From Sphingobacterium composti (lineage in GTDB: Bacteria > Bacteroidota > Bacteroidia > Sphingobacteriales > Sphingobacteriaceae), in the NCBI RefSeq assembly GCF_009829075.1, contig NZ_WUQZ01000003.1:186001-250000 (forward strand): a stretch of DNA of 64,000 bases, written 5' to 3'. Both the position numbers and the translations under genes were made by a program. The stretch's first letter is position 1; the number at the start of each line of letters is the position of its first letter. Shown here in pieces: positions 53,298 through 61,631 of this stretch. Below the pieces are notes generated by a model. That model was not told the DNA's origin and searched no databases. It saw only the letters and a program-made list of their open reading frames with translations.

Positions 53298-54590
53298 ATG
53301 CTTCGAAGTATCTATAAGTTTTTTAATCTACATGATGGTGAGGAAACAAAGGACAAAGTTTTAGAAAACGTTGTATCCAATATATCCTTTCGAGGAGCCA
53401 ATTTATGGATTCTAGCGTGTGCTATCGTGGTGGCTTCTGTAGGTTTGAATGTGAATTCTACAGCTGTAATTATTGGTGCCATGTTGATAAGTCCATTGAT
53501 GGGACCTATTGTAGGGGCGGGGTTTGCATTGGGGATATATGATTTTGAATTGTTGAAGAAGTCTGCTAAAAATTTATTGATAGCAACTTTGGTCAGTTTA
53601 TTGGTTTCTTTTCTGTATTTTTTGTTAAGTCCTTTTAAAGAAGCGCAATCCGAATTATTAGCGCGTACTTCTCCTAATATTTATGATGTCCTAATTGCAT
53701 TCTTTGGAGGTTTAGTGGGAGTGATTGCTATTACACGTGTTGAAAAAGGGAATCCAATTCCTGGTGTAGCTATCGCAACTGCTTTGATGCCCCCTTTATG
53801 TACAGCTGGATATGGATTAGCAATAGGTAATATCTCGTATTTTTTTGGCGCATTATATCTTTATACGATTAACTGTTTTTTCATTTGTATATCTACATTT
53901 TTGATAGTTAAATTTCTACGTTATCCTAAGATTAAATTTGTGGACCCCCTACGTGAGTCTAGAATAACAAAAACTATTACTTTTCTTATTTTGGTGATGT
54001 TGGTGCCAAGTTCTTATTTAGCATATGCATTGTTGCAGGAGAGAAAATTTACGCAAAATGTTAATTCATTTATTGAAAATGAATTGACAAGAAAAGGTTA
54101 TACATTGATATATGAAAAAACACAGTTCAATAGTAGACCTCGAAAAATTGAATTGGCATTTTTGGACAAAAGATTTTCTAATGAAGAGTTGAAAGACCTC
54201 AACGACAAAATGGATGTGTACAAATTGAATAATACAGATTTGATTATAAGACAAGATAGTACAGATTTGAAGGCTGATATTTTGGCAGAACTTAGTAAAA
54301 ATAGCGCACATATTGACGAGAGGGATGTAACTATTCAAAATCTAAGAAAAGAATTATCTACGTATAAAGTTGATAATGAGGGATTGCTGAAAGAGATAGA
54401 TTTGTTGTTCCCTGAATTAAAACCTTATTCGCTGGGTAAACAAAGTGTTTATGTCGATAAAGATAGTGCTAGGTTTGATTATTATTTGATTCATTCTGCA
54501 ACGTTAGAAGCAAAACGTAAAGAAGCTTTAGAAAGTTGGTTGAAACAAAAGCTAAATACTGAATCTATTAATTTCCTAAAGAGTGAATAA
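53298..54590 (+). CDS. DUF389-family membrane protein
   Basis: A 430-residue protein of the DUF389/TIGR00341 group. Residues 25-250 contain about six hydrophobic spans (LACAIVVASVGLNVNSTAVI, GAMLISPLMGPIVGAGFALG, then the VIAITRVEKGNPIPGVAIAT segment) and residues 260-430 are hydrophilic and partly coiled coil. The family's function is unknown. Transcribed alone, flanked by terminators, and convergent with nhaA. Confidence 0.88.
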   Translation: MLRSIYKFFNLHDGEETKDKVLENVVSNISFRGANLWILACAIVVASVGLNVNSTAVIIGAMLISPLMGPIVGAGFALGIYDFELLKKSAKNLLIATLVSLLVSFLYFLLSPFKEAQSELLARTSPNIYDVLIAFFGGLVGVIAITRVEKGNPIPGVAIATALMPPLCTAGYGLAIGNISYFFGALYLYTINCFFICISTFLIVKFLRYPKIKFVDPLRESRITKTITFLILVMLVPSSYLAYALLQERKFTQNVNSFIENELTRKGYTLIYEKTQFNSRPRKIELAFLDKRFSNEELKDLNDKMDVYKLNNTDLIIRQDSTDLKADILAELSKNSAHIDERDVTIQNLRKELSTYKVDNEGLLKEIDLLFPELKPYSLGKQSVYVDKDSARFDYYLIHSATLEAKRKEALESWLKQKLNTESINFLKSE

Positions 54591-54591
54591 G

Positions 54592-54630
54592 AATAGGGGC
54601 TTAATAATATTATTTAGCCCCTATTTTTAA
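54592..54630. terminator. Bidirectional terminator between DUF389 and nhaA
   Basis: AATAGGGGCT and AGCCCCTATT form a perfect 10-base outer stem (54,592-54,601 and 54,616-54,625), with a further 4-base inner pairing, followed by T-rich sequence. It starts right after the DUF389 stop and ends just before the nhaA stop. Confidence 0.8.
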
Positions 54631-55791
54631 TTATTTTTTTATTCTTAAAACAATATATCCTAATATACCAGCGGCTAATGAGGTAAGTAGAATACTTAAT
54701 TTCGCTTCTGACACATATAGCGGATTAGCAAACGATAAAATAGCAATAAATATAGACATCGTGAAGCCAATTCCAGCGAGTAGCGCTACGCCTAATATAT
54801 GTAACCAATTTGCGCCTTCAGGAAGAGAACTTATTTTTAAGCTTTTACATATAAAGGAAGTTAAAAGAATACCTATTGGTTTTCCTAGAAGTAGACCTAA
54901 AGTAATTCCCAATCCAAGACTAGAGGTAAGACCTGCGATCATTTCACTTTCCAATGTGATATTGGTATTTGCAAATGCAAATAATGGAATGATAAAGAAG
55001 TTAACTGGCTTTACTAATGCATGTTCTAATCTTTCTAAAGGAGACTCGATATCTGTATCGTTAGTAGGAATAGTCATCGCTACTAAAACACCTGCGATAG
55101 TCGCATGAATCCCTGAATGATGGACGAAATACCATATAAATACTCCTGGAATTAAATACAAGTAAGGGTTTTGAACATTCATTCTGTTCATGATAATCAG
55201 AATAGTCAATGCTGCTACTGCATACCCTAAATAGGTAACATCGATTCCTGAGGAATAAAATAGCGCAATAACTAATATGGCGATTAAATCATCAACAATA
55301 GCTAATGCTGCTAAAAATATTTTTAAGCTAGCAGGGATTCTGTTACCTAATAGATTGATTACAGCTAAAGCAAAAGCAATGTCTGTTGCCATAGGAATAC
55401 CCCAACCAGAACTTGTTTCTTGACCAGCATTTAAGCTTAAATAAATAATTGCGGGTACTACCGCACCACCTACAGCACATAAAATTGGTAACGAAGCTTT
55501 CTTTGGTGAAGATAATTCACCTTCGACAATTTCTCTTTTGATTTCTAATCCTACTAAAAGAAAGAAAATAGCCATTAGACCATCATTAATCCATAGCAGA
55601 ATGGAGTAGTTGAGGTGAATGCTTTCATTTTCAAATCCAATTTTGAAGTCTAAAAGATTTTGTAATGCAAGAGCGGCAGGGGTATTCGCAATAATCATTG
55701 AGATGATTACACAAATAAATAATAAAATTCCTCCGGCGTTACTCGATTTAAAGAAATTTTTGAAAACATTTAAATTAATTAAATTAGACAT
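54631..55791 (-). CDS. nhaA: Na+/H+ antiporter NhaA
   Basis: A 386-residue NhaA with about twelve spans: GGILLFICVIISMIIANTP, NDGLMAIFFLLVGLEIKRE, PMATDIAFALAV and the double aspartate of the transport site in LAIVDDLIAI. It exchanges sodium for protons at the inner membrane. Its start overlaps the end of the symporter gene by 8 bases, so both are co-transcribed; the antiporter could expel sodium brought in by that symporter. Confidence 0.94.
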   Translation of the reverse strand: MSNLINLNVFKNFFKSSNAGGILLFICVIISMIIANTPAALALQNLLDFKIGFENESIHLNYSILLWINDGLMAIFFLLVGLEIKREIVEGELSSPKKASLPILCAVGGAVVPAIIYLSLNAGQETSSGWGIPMATDIAFALAVINLLGNRIPASLKIFLAALAIVDDLIAILVIALFYSSGIDVTYLGYAVAALTILIIMNRMNVQNPYLYLIPGVFIWYFVHHSGIHATIAGVLVAMTIPTNDTDIESPLERLEHALVKPVNFFIIPLFAFANTNITLESEMIAGLTSSLGLGITLGLLLGKPIGILLTSFICKSLKISSLPEGANWLHILGVALLAGIGFTMSIFIAILSFANPLYVSEAKLSILLTSLAAGILGYIVLRIKK

Positions 55792-57226
55792 GATTATTTG
55801 TTTTTTTATCCCAAAAATCCATATTTGGGATGTTATAAATTGAATTATCGTATGTTGGATCTTTTTTGTTTTTAGTTTGATTTGTATAGTCCTTGTAGAG
55901 CAACAATACCTTTTTGTGCAATAATATAATAGCTATTAAATTTAGCCATGCCATAAGACCTACTCCAATATCACCGAGCTCCCATGCACTTTTAGCTGTA
56001 GTGACACAACCTACAAAAACAGAACCTAGTATCAATATGCGAAGCCCATATAACAATACTTTCGCGGTTTTTTTGTTTTGGATAAAACTCACATTTGTCT
56101 CCGCAATATAATAATAGGCCATAATCGTAGTGAAAGCAAATAATGTCAATGATATAGCTACAAACGCACTACCAATTGTCGGAAAATGAGAAGCGATGGC
56201 AAATTGGGTATATGCTGGTCCCATTTCCACATCTTTAAGATTATTAACGATAAATCCGCCCTCAGGATGTACAACATTATATTGGCTTGTGAATAATATC
56301 ATTAAAGCTGTGGCTGTACATACGAAAAGTGTATCCACGTATACAGAAAAACCTTGTACTAATCCTTGTTTGATAGGGTGAGACACTTCTGCGGCCGCTG
56401 CAGCGTGTGGCGCAGTACCTTGTCCAGCTTCATTGCTATATATGCCGCGTTTTACTCCCCAAGCGATTGCTGTACCTGCTACTGCGCCAAAGGATGACTC
56501 TAGATTAAGAGCGGATTTGACAATAAGTGATATTACTGCAGGTACTTGCTGTATATTTATTCCAATTATGATTAATGCCATTAAAATGTATAAGCCAGCC
56601 ATAATTGGCACGATGTATTCAGCAACTTTACCGATTCTTTTTACTCCGCCTAAGATTATTAAAGCTAAGAAGATAACTAATCCTATTCCCACAGTATAAG
56701 GCGGAATGTTGAAAGCCTCTTCAACCGAAGTTGCGATACTGTTTGATTGAACACTTGGTAATAAGAAACCTGTAGATGTAATTGTGACTATTGCGAAAAT
56801 CCATGCGAAGACTTTATTATTGAGTCCTTTTTGAATATAAAATGCTGGTCCACCCCGATATTGCCCATCCTTTTCCTCCTTATACATTTGACCTAGTGTT
56901 GCTTCAACAATTGCGGAGGCTGAACCTAATAACGCTATTACCCACATCCAAAACACTGCCCCAGGACCACCCATCGCTATTGCTGTTGCAACACCAGCTA
57001 TGTTTCCGGTACCTACTCTTCCCGAGACAGCTAATGAAAAAGCCTGAAAAGATGAAATTCCACTTTCGGATTTCTTACCAGCAAATAATAGCTTAATCAT
57101 CTCTTTTATTCGAGTGAATTGAGGGAATCTAAATCTGATAGTAAAGTATATACCTGTCAATAGACAAAGGTAAATTAGCGCATCAGACCAAATTATATTA
57201 TAAATAAACTCTATTGAAGACTGCAT
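55784..57226 (-). CDS. Sodium:alanine/glycine symporter (AGCS family)
   Basis: A 480-residue AGCS (AlsT/DagA) transporter with about eleven spans. Family blocks: FRFPQFTRIKEMIKLLFAG, FQAFSLAVSGRVGTGNIAG, GPGAVFWMWVIALLGSA, VKRGIYSNEAGQGTAPHAAA and NLIAIILLHKK near the end. It imports small neutral amino acids with sodium. It leads the two-gene unit with nhaA; no clear -7 box was found in the sequence before it. Confidence 0.9.
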   Translation of the reverse strand: MQSSIEFIYNIIWSDALIYLCLLTGIYFTIRFRFPQFTRIKEMIKLLFAGKKSESGISSFQAFSLAVSGRVGTGNIAGVATAIAMGGPGAVFWMWVIALLGSASAIVEATLGQMYKEEKDGQYRGGPAFYIQKGLNNKVFAWIFAIVTITSTGFLLPSVQSNSIATSVEEAFNIPPYTVGIGLVIFLALIILGGVKRIGKVAEYIVPIMAGLYILMALIIIGINIQQVPAVISLIVKSALNLESSFGAVAGTAIAWGVKRGIYSNEAGQGTAPHAAAAAEVSHPIKQGLVQGFSVYVDTLFVCTATALMILFTSQYNVVHPEGGFIVNNLKDVEMGPAYTQFAIASHFPTIGSAFVAISLTLFAFTTIMAYYYIAETNVSFIQNKKTAKVLLYGLRILILGSVFVGCVTTAKSAWELGDIGVGLMAWLNLIAIILLHKKVLLLYKDYTNQTKNKKDPTYDNSIYNIPNMDFWDKKTNNHV

Positions 57227-57426
57227 CCATTATTTGTTAAAGATATATTCTACTAAAATATGGCTTTATGTAATAAAGGCTATGAATTATTGCATAGATT
57301 TTGTCTATACTATATCTGAAATCAAATAGGCTAGTACTCCTCGCGAACAATATTGTAATATTATGTAGTTTAAGACTTGTCTCTTAAATTTACTCTTTAA
57401 AAATCGTTATTTAACGTGAGTTCGGT
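57227..57426. other. Gap with no gene seen
   Basis: AT-rich spacer before the symporter gene. It should contain that gene's promoter but no TAnnTTTG-like box stood out. No credible open frame. Confidence 0.4.
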
Positions 57427-57483
57427 TTAAGCAGCAAGGAATAATTGATTTTGTTGCTGTTCAAACTGAATGTTTTTACCCAT
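57427..57483 (-). CDS. Possible 18-residue micro-ORF
   Basis: An ATG-to-TAA frame encoding MGKNIQFEQQQNQLFLAA. It has a good -7 box at the expected distance but no recognisable family. It might be a leader peptide, a remnant of the N-terminus of a mobile-element protein, or chance. The surroundings contain a decayed gene, so a remnant is plausible. Confidence 0.25.
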   Translation of the reverse strand: MGKNIQFEQQQNQLFLAA

Positions 57484-57508
57484 AGTTACTTTGTTTGTTT
57501 TGCAACCT

Positions 57509-57516
57509 CAAAGTTA
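57509..57516 (-). promoter_or_regulatory. -7 box before the micro-ORF
   Basis: On the - strand TAACTTTG matches TAnnTTTG exactly, 25 bases before the ATG of the micro-ORF. No -33 TTG at the normal distance. Confidence 0.4.
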
Positions 57517-57519
57517 GCT

Positions 57520-57549
57520 AAAGGGTTGGTGCTTGCACCAGCCTTTTTT
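57520..57549 (+). terminator. Hairpin with T run in the spacer
   Basis: GGGTTGGTGC and GCACCAGCCT pair around a two-base TT (with G-U pairs), extended by AAA/TTT, and followed by TTTTTT on the + strand. No + strand gene ends nearby, so it either belongs to a lost gene or works on the - strand transcript of the decayed gene. Confidence 0.5.
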
Positions 57550-57577
57550 AATCTTTACCGGACACTAGTGAATAGCA

Positions 57578-57971
57578 TTATAAAAAATAAATGATTTCAT
57601 AAGAGGAGTTCAAAACAACAATTTCATAATCACTATCTTTTAAATAATTTTTTTTGCTATCATCATCTTCCAAGTTAAGTTCAATAACTGCTGTTGGAAT
57701 GCTATTCTTAGTATATTAGCCTTTACTGTAAACTAGCATTAATGCTGGATAAGATGGTATTTTATCTTTTGGAATACGGAACTCCTTTCGCTCTAATTCT
57801 TCCTACAGATTAAAATGATATAATCTCTTTTAAAAGCAAATCGGTGGCTGCTAACTGAAAGGCAAAAGCATTTTGTTTTTTATCTATTTCAGCAATGATG
57901 TCTTTTGACAATTTATAAGGAATTTCCTGAGCATTTGCATGACTCAAAATTATCAAAATGAAGTGTAACAC
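57578..57971 (-). pseudogene. Decayed secreted protein gene (frameshift plus internal stop)
   Basis: Reading the - strand from a GTG at 57,971 gives a signal-like start (LHFILIILSHANAQ) then EIPYKLSKDIIAEIDKK and AFQLAATDLLLKEIISF before a stop. In another frame the protein continues as EELERKEFRIPKDKIPSYPA, LMLVYSKG, an in-frame TAA, then YTKNSIPTAVIELNLEDDD and YLKDSDYEIVVLNSSYEII to a final stop. Together this is one ~130-residue protein broken by a frameshift and a nonsense codon. Family not recognised. It follows the lipoprotein gene ending at 57,994 in the same direction. Confidence 0.6.
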
Positions 57972-57993
57972 TATCTGTCAGGTCATATCAATT

Positions 57994-58932
57994 TTAGTTT
58001 TCAATAGCTCCCCAACCGCTCATCATAATGGCTAAGGCTTTAAAACCCCAATTCATATCATCGGCAGAATAGATGGGCGTAGCTGTTTTACTTGTTAGTT
58101 CTTGATGATTTATAACTTGTTCTCTGATTGCTTTTGGTTTCATTATTAACGTTGGTTCTTCATTATTTAGGTAATAAATATCCAAACGCAAAATTCCGGC
58201 ATTTTCTTCTAAGTAGAACGGATGTGTAAAATTGATGGTATTGCTAAATAACGGCGAAGTGTACACTGTGATTTTTTGTAATTGCATAGGCACATTTTCA
58301 TCTACTGTTTTTGGCGTATAAAGAATCACATCACATACATAACCTAAAATATTTTGTTTTTTAGATTGAACCTGACGATTAAACTCGCTAAAATCAATCG
58401 TATTTGTGGCATTTGCCCCTGCATTCTCTGAAGGCTTGAACTCGGAATATATTTTTCTGTCTTGTTCGGCAATTTTATCCAATTGGGTAACTGTTTCTAA
58501 ATAGATACTGCCTTTGTCTTCAGCTGTATTATGATAATTATGCATATTCCAACCAAAACCACGAACGTTTCCCAAAACTATCTTGTCTTTTATAAAATAA
58601 GTACATTCTGAAATATTCATTGACATCGCCCAAGCGACTAACGGATTTTGATTACTTGTATTTTTAATTACCTCAAAAATGGTTTTGGCATCGGTATCAT
58701 TTGCGACTAAAGCCTCGTATTGTTGCTTAATATCGTCTCTTGAAAAATCTATTTTATCAATGATTTTTCCTAAATCAACATCATTGCTGAAAATTCCCAT
58801 TTCAACAATACCTTCAGTAAAAGGTTTGTTGATGACGGTATTATTGTCTTCTGTTGGTTTGCTTTCATCAGACAAGTTACAACTAAACAGAAAGAATACA
58901 GATAATAAGCTAGTTGTAATATTTTTTTTCAT
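57994..58932 (-). CDS. Lipoprotein of unknown function
   Basis: A 312-residue protein with lipoprotein signal MKKNITTSLLSVFFLFSC (lipobox FSC) and an Asp/Asn-rich linker. The mature part mixes helices and strands (MGIFSNDVDLGKIIDKIDF, RKIYSEFKPSENAG, LGYVCDVILYTPKT, MKPKAIREQVINH). I do not recognise the family; a GYVCDVILY-type strand followed by a plasma-like DUF4412 pattern (conversion of a Cys-containing beta barrel) is possible but unproven. Probably on the periplasmic side of a membrane. Last intact gene of the - strand lipoprotein run. Confidence 0.75.
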   Translation of the reverse strand: MKKNITTSLLSVFFLFSCNLSDESKPTEDNNTVINKPFTEGIVEMGIFSNDVDLGKIIDKIDFSRDDIKQQYEALVANDTDAKTIFEVIKNTSNQNPLVAWAMSMNISECTYFIKDKIVLGNVRGFGWNMHNYHNTAEDKGSIYLETVTQLDKIAEQDRKIYSEFKPSENAGANATNTIDFSEFNRQVQSKKQNILGYVCDVILYTPKTVDENVPMQLQKITVYTSPLFSNTINFTHPFYLEENAGILRLDIYYLNNEEPTLIMKPKAIREQVINHQELTSKTATPIYSADDMNWGFKALAIMMSGWGAIEN

Positions 58933-58948
58933 AGATACAGTATTTAAT

Positions 58949-58982
58949 ACAGGCTGTTTCTTTTTTTTGAGAAACAGCCTGT
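58949..58982. promoter_or_regulatory. Intergenic hairpin between two lipoprotein genes
   Basis: ACAGGCTGTTTCT and AGAAACAGCCTGT are perfect 13-base arms with an 8-base loop rich in T (A in - strand RNA). On the - strand no T run follows, so it is probably an mRNA-stabilising or attenuating structure rather than a strict terminator. Confidence 0.55.
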
Positions 58983-58991
58983 GTTTATAGA

Positions 58992-59690
58992 TTAATTAAG
59001 TGAATAATTGGTTAATTGGTATTCTTCAATCTCTTTATTTTCACCATAATTATAGATCGTTTTTCTATAAACAGGACCTATACCTTTGGCAAGCCAATCT
59101 TCATATTTTATGGTAAAACTACTTCCATTAATACTATTTTTAATGTTTTTTATAAGTTCTATTTTCAAAATATTTTGATAGCTTTTTCCATTTAAAGTTA
59201 GACTTGCAACTTTTTCTATTATTTTACCTTTGTTTGTATGTTTAATAGTTCCACTAGCATTACCTGATATGGTTAGAGTTACGTGATCAGTCCATTCTTC
59301 ACCAACACTTAAATTTGTGTTGATACTCATTATCGTTCCAGCCGAGATATTTACTCCCATTTGAGAACTAGCTCCGTGAAGTTCGTAGAATACACCATTG
59401 TCTTCTCTTACGCCATCTGTAGTCTCAGTGTTTTCTGGTGCATTTAAAAATTCTACTTGAAAATAGGTCTTTCCTTCGTAGTTTATGGTTTTATATAAGT
59501 GATGAACAAATGAATCTTTTGGATCATTTATATTTTTAAAATTCCATTTATTTCCTATAGCGTAAGGCCAATAAGAAGTGCTTGTTGGGTGTCCATTTTC
59601 CTCGTCATTTAAATTTATATCATCTGATGTACTGCACGAAGCGAAAATGGTAAAAAAAGTAATTAGGTAACAGGAGATTGTTTTTTTCAT
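58992..59690 (-). CDS. Lipoprotein of unknown function
   Basis: A 232-residue protein with signal MKKTISCYLITFFTIFASC (lipobox ASC), an acidic linker and a beta-rich domain starting YWPYAIGNKWNFKN. That opening and the late WLAKGIGPVYRKTIY resemble a broad group of Bacteroidota lipoproteins in which a 'Y.PL..GN.W.Y' start and a 'GiG.V.r' end frame a beta-barrel-like sheet; function unknown. 29 bases after the OmpA-like lipoprotein gene. Confidence 0.75.
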   Translation of the reverse strand: MKKTISCYLITFFTIFASCSTSDDINLNDEENGHPTSTSYWPYAIGNKWNFKNINDPKDSFVHHLYKTINYEGKTYFQVEFLNAPENTETTDGVREDNGVFYELHGASSQMGVNISAGTIMSINTNLSVGEEWTDHVTLTISGNASGTIKHTNKGKIIEKVASLTLNGKSYQNILKIELIKNIKNSINGSSFTIKYEDWLAKGIGPVYRKTIYNYGENKEIEEYQLTNYSLN

Positions 59691-59719
59691 AATAAATTGA
59701 TTTATAAGCTTTTGTATTT

Positions 59720-60730
59720 TTAGTTTGTTCGAACCAGTTCCACACGTCTGTTTCTAGCTTTATTTTCTTCGGAATCGTTTGCTACCAAAGGTTTTTCAGC
59801 ACCGAAACCTTTTGCGGTTACTCGAGATTTGTCAATTCCGTTGGCGATAAGATCATTCATTACAGCATTTGCACGTTCATTCGATAATTTTTTATTGTAT
59901 GACGCATCGCCTGTATTGTCGGTATGCCCTTCAATAGCAATTTTCAGAATTTTATCGTTTTGCAATGCTTCTGCAATTTGCGTTACCACTTCTTTTCCTT
60001 CGGTAGTGATATTTGCTTTATCTACATCAAAATTGATATATAAAATCGACTTACCTTTTTCGGTCAAGTCTTTCGCAATATCGTCAGCCGTTACTTTGGT
60101 AATGGTTTGTTGAAAAGCTTCTTCTTGTAATACATTTAATGTTCCTCCCGCATTATTGGAAGTGAATTGAATATAAATGTTTCCTTTTTCTTCGGAACGA
60201 ATAACATAAAACTTCATATTTTGATTCCAATACCCCATATCTCCCGAACCACCTTTATTAGGGTCTTGTTTGTTATAACGTTCGTATTCTTCTTTGGTGA
60301 TTTCTCCATCAAAAACCTTAACCGCTCCGACGGAAAGCAAATAATCCTCCATGCTTTTCTCAAAGTAGCGTTGCGAATATTCTTCGCCTCGAACTGCGGT
60401 AACATTTGCTTTATACAATTTACCTTCAAAAGGTGTCATTACACCATTTATAGGAAAGAAACAAACATCAAAGTTTTTTTGTATGGCACCTTTTCGAGCT
60501 TCTAATCCTTTAGGTAAATTAATAAAAGGAAAATCGCCAATATCGGCAGTAGAGAAAGCGATATCTTCTATATTGAATTCAGCCGAAGAATTAGCTTCTT
60601 CTGTATTGCCTTCGTTAGCTTCGACAGAAGTTTCTTCGGCATTAGATTCGTTATTTTCTTGGTGTTTGTTTGCTTGATTACAAGAGATAATCAATGCTGA
60701 TAATCCAAGAATAAGGACTATTTTTTTCAT
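59720..60730 (-). CDS. OmpA-like lipoprotein
   Basis: A 336-residue lipoprotein: signal MKKIVLILGLSALIISC (lipobox ISC), then a low-complexity Glu/Asn/Ser linker to about residue 50, a middle domain (FPFINLPKGLEAR, DVCFFPINGVMTPFEGKLY) and a C-terminal OmpA domain from about residue 215 (ILYINFDVDKANITTEGKEV, IEGHTDNTGDASYNKKLSNE, ENKARNRRVELVR) with the peptidoglycan-binding Asp and Arg. It tethers the envelope to the wall. Start at the ATG before the signal; nine upstream codons are open but unlikely. Confidence 0.87.
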   Translation of the reverse strand: MKKIVLILGLSALIISCNQANKHQENNESNAEETSVEANEGNTEEANSSAEFNIEDIAFSTADIGDFPFINLPKGLEARKGAIQKNFDVCFFPINGVMTPFEGKLYKANVTAVRGEEYSQRYFEKSMEDYLLSVGAVKVFDGEITKEEYERYNKQDPNKGGSGDMGYWNQNMKFYVIRSEEKGNIYIQFTSNNAGGTLNVLQEEAFQQTITKVTADDIAKDLTEKGKSILYINFDVDKANITTEGKEVVTQIAEALQNDKILKIAIEGHTDNTGDASYNKKLSNERANAVMNDLIANGIDKSRVTAKGFGAEKPLVANDSEENKARNRRVELVRTN

Positions 60731-60749
60731 TTTTATATACTCAGTTTTA

Positions 60750-60944
60750 TTATACAAAAATCGTTTGTTTTTTAACGGTGAGGATAACTCCTAATATCAA
60801 AAAAGTCAAGAATATTGGATAAAGAGTAAAAAAAACAGCGTGAATCGAGATCAATGACAGACCTAATGCTAAAAATAGATGAAGGCAGGCTATTACAATC
60901 ATTCCTACTGTTCCGATGGGAAAAAATGGGTGAAATTTTCTCAT
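60750..60944 (-). CDS. Small two-helix membrane protein
   Basis: A 64-residue protein, MRKFHPFFPIGTVGMIVIAC at the start, with two hydrophobic helices (about residues 10-28 and 34-57) and a basic C-terminus. Nothing in its sequence identifies a function. It lies 19 bases before the OmpA-like gene in the same direction, so it is probably in the same operon. Confidence 0.6.
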   Translation of the reverse strand: MRKFHPFFPIGTVGMIVIACLHLFLALGLSLISIHAVFFTLYPIFLTFLILGVILTVKKQTIFV

Positions 60945-61001
60945 TTTACTATTATTTTGTTTTGATAGGCTAAAGGTATTAATTTAAATCAGAACCTGAT
61001 T

Positions 61002-61469
61002 TTATTGTTTTACGCCATCAAAATTAAACTGAACTTCAGTTGCTGATTGTTTATTTGTTGTAACAGAAATATTTTTATTGGAGCCATAATAATGAAAAAA
61101 ACCTTCTAAACTACCTGATAAAGTGGCGATATCTTGTGTGTTTTCGCCAAAAAAGGCACCTGTTTCTACAGTGAAAGTTTTAGGAGTTACATACGAATAT
61201 TCTTCGCCTGATTTTGCGGCAACTTTTAATTTATTACTTCCTTCTTTTGTAACGATAACAATAGCATCGTACCATTCATACACATCATCAGGATTAGAAG
61301 GCGATGTATATAATTTTCCTTTGTACGTTCCAATAGCAGCATCAATAGTACCTTGTGCTGGTTGTTCACTCCCATTGTCATCATCTTTACTACAGCTTGT
61401 GGTTAATGTTCCCAATGTTAATACCGATGCAAGTGCTAAAAGTGCAATTTTTGCGTTTACTTTTTTCAT
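61002..61469 (-). CDS. Lipoprotein of unknown function
   Basis: A 155-residue protein with signal MKKVNAKIALLALASVLTL ending in a TSC lipobox and SKDDDNGSE linker. The mature part is a small beta domain (AIGTYKGKLYTSP, WYDAIVIVTKEGSNKLKVAA, NISVTTNKQSATEVQFNF) like the compact calycin-like or DUF lipoproteins common in the phylum. First gene of the - strand run; a 7-of-8 -7 box (GAAATTTG, - strand, 61,503-61,496) is about 27 bases before its ATG. The divergent sensor kinase starts 160 bases away. Confidence 0.75.
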   Translation of the reverse strand: MKKVNAKIALLALASVLTLGTLTTSCSKDDDNGSEQPAQGTIDAAIGTYKGKLYTSPSNPDDVYEWYDAIVIVTKEGSNKLKVAAKSGEEYSYVTPKTFTVETGAFFGENTQDIATLSGSLEGFFHYYGSNKNISVTTNKQSATEVQFNFDGVKQ

Positions 61470-61631
61470 GACTATTTCAATTTTATGATGAAACGCAAAT
61501 TTCTATAAAAAACGAAGTGCGAACAATCATCGGAAACCTTGATATTGTTTCTAATGGTTTACCATGATTTTTTATGGAAACAGAAAATGACAGCTCTTTT
61601 ATTTGGATATTTGCGGTTTAATTATTTAGCG

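Noticed and set aside
53298..57226. Other long antisense frames in DUF389, nhaA and the symporter
   Set aside because: They are shadows of hydrophobic codons in well-supported genes on the other strand.
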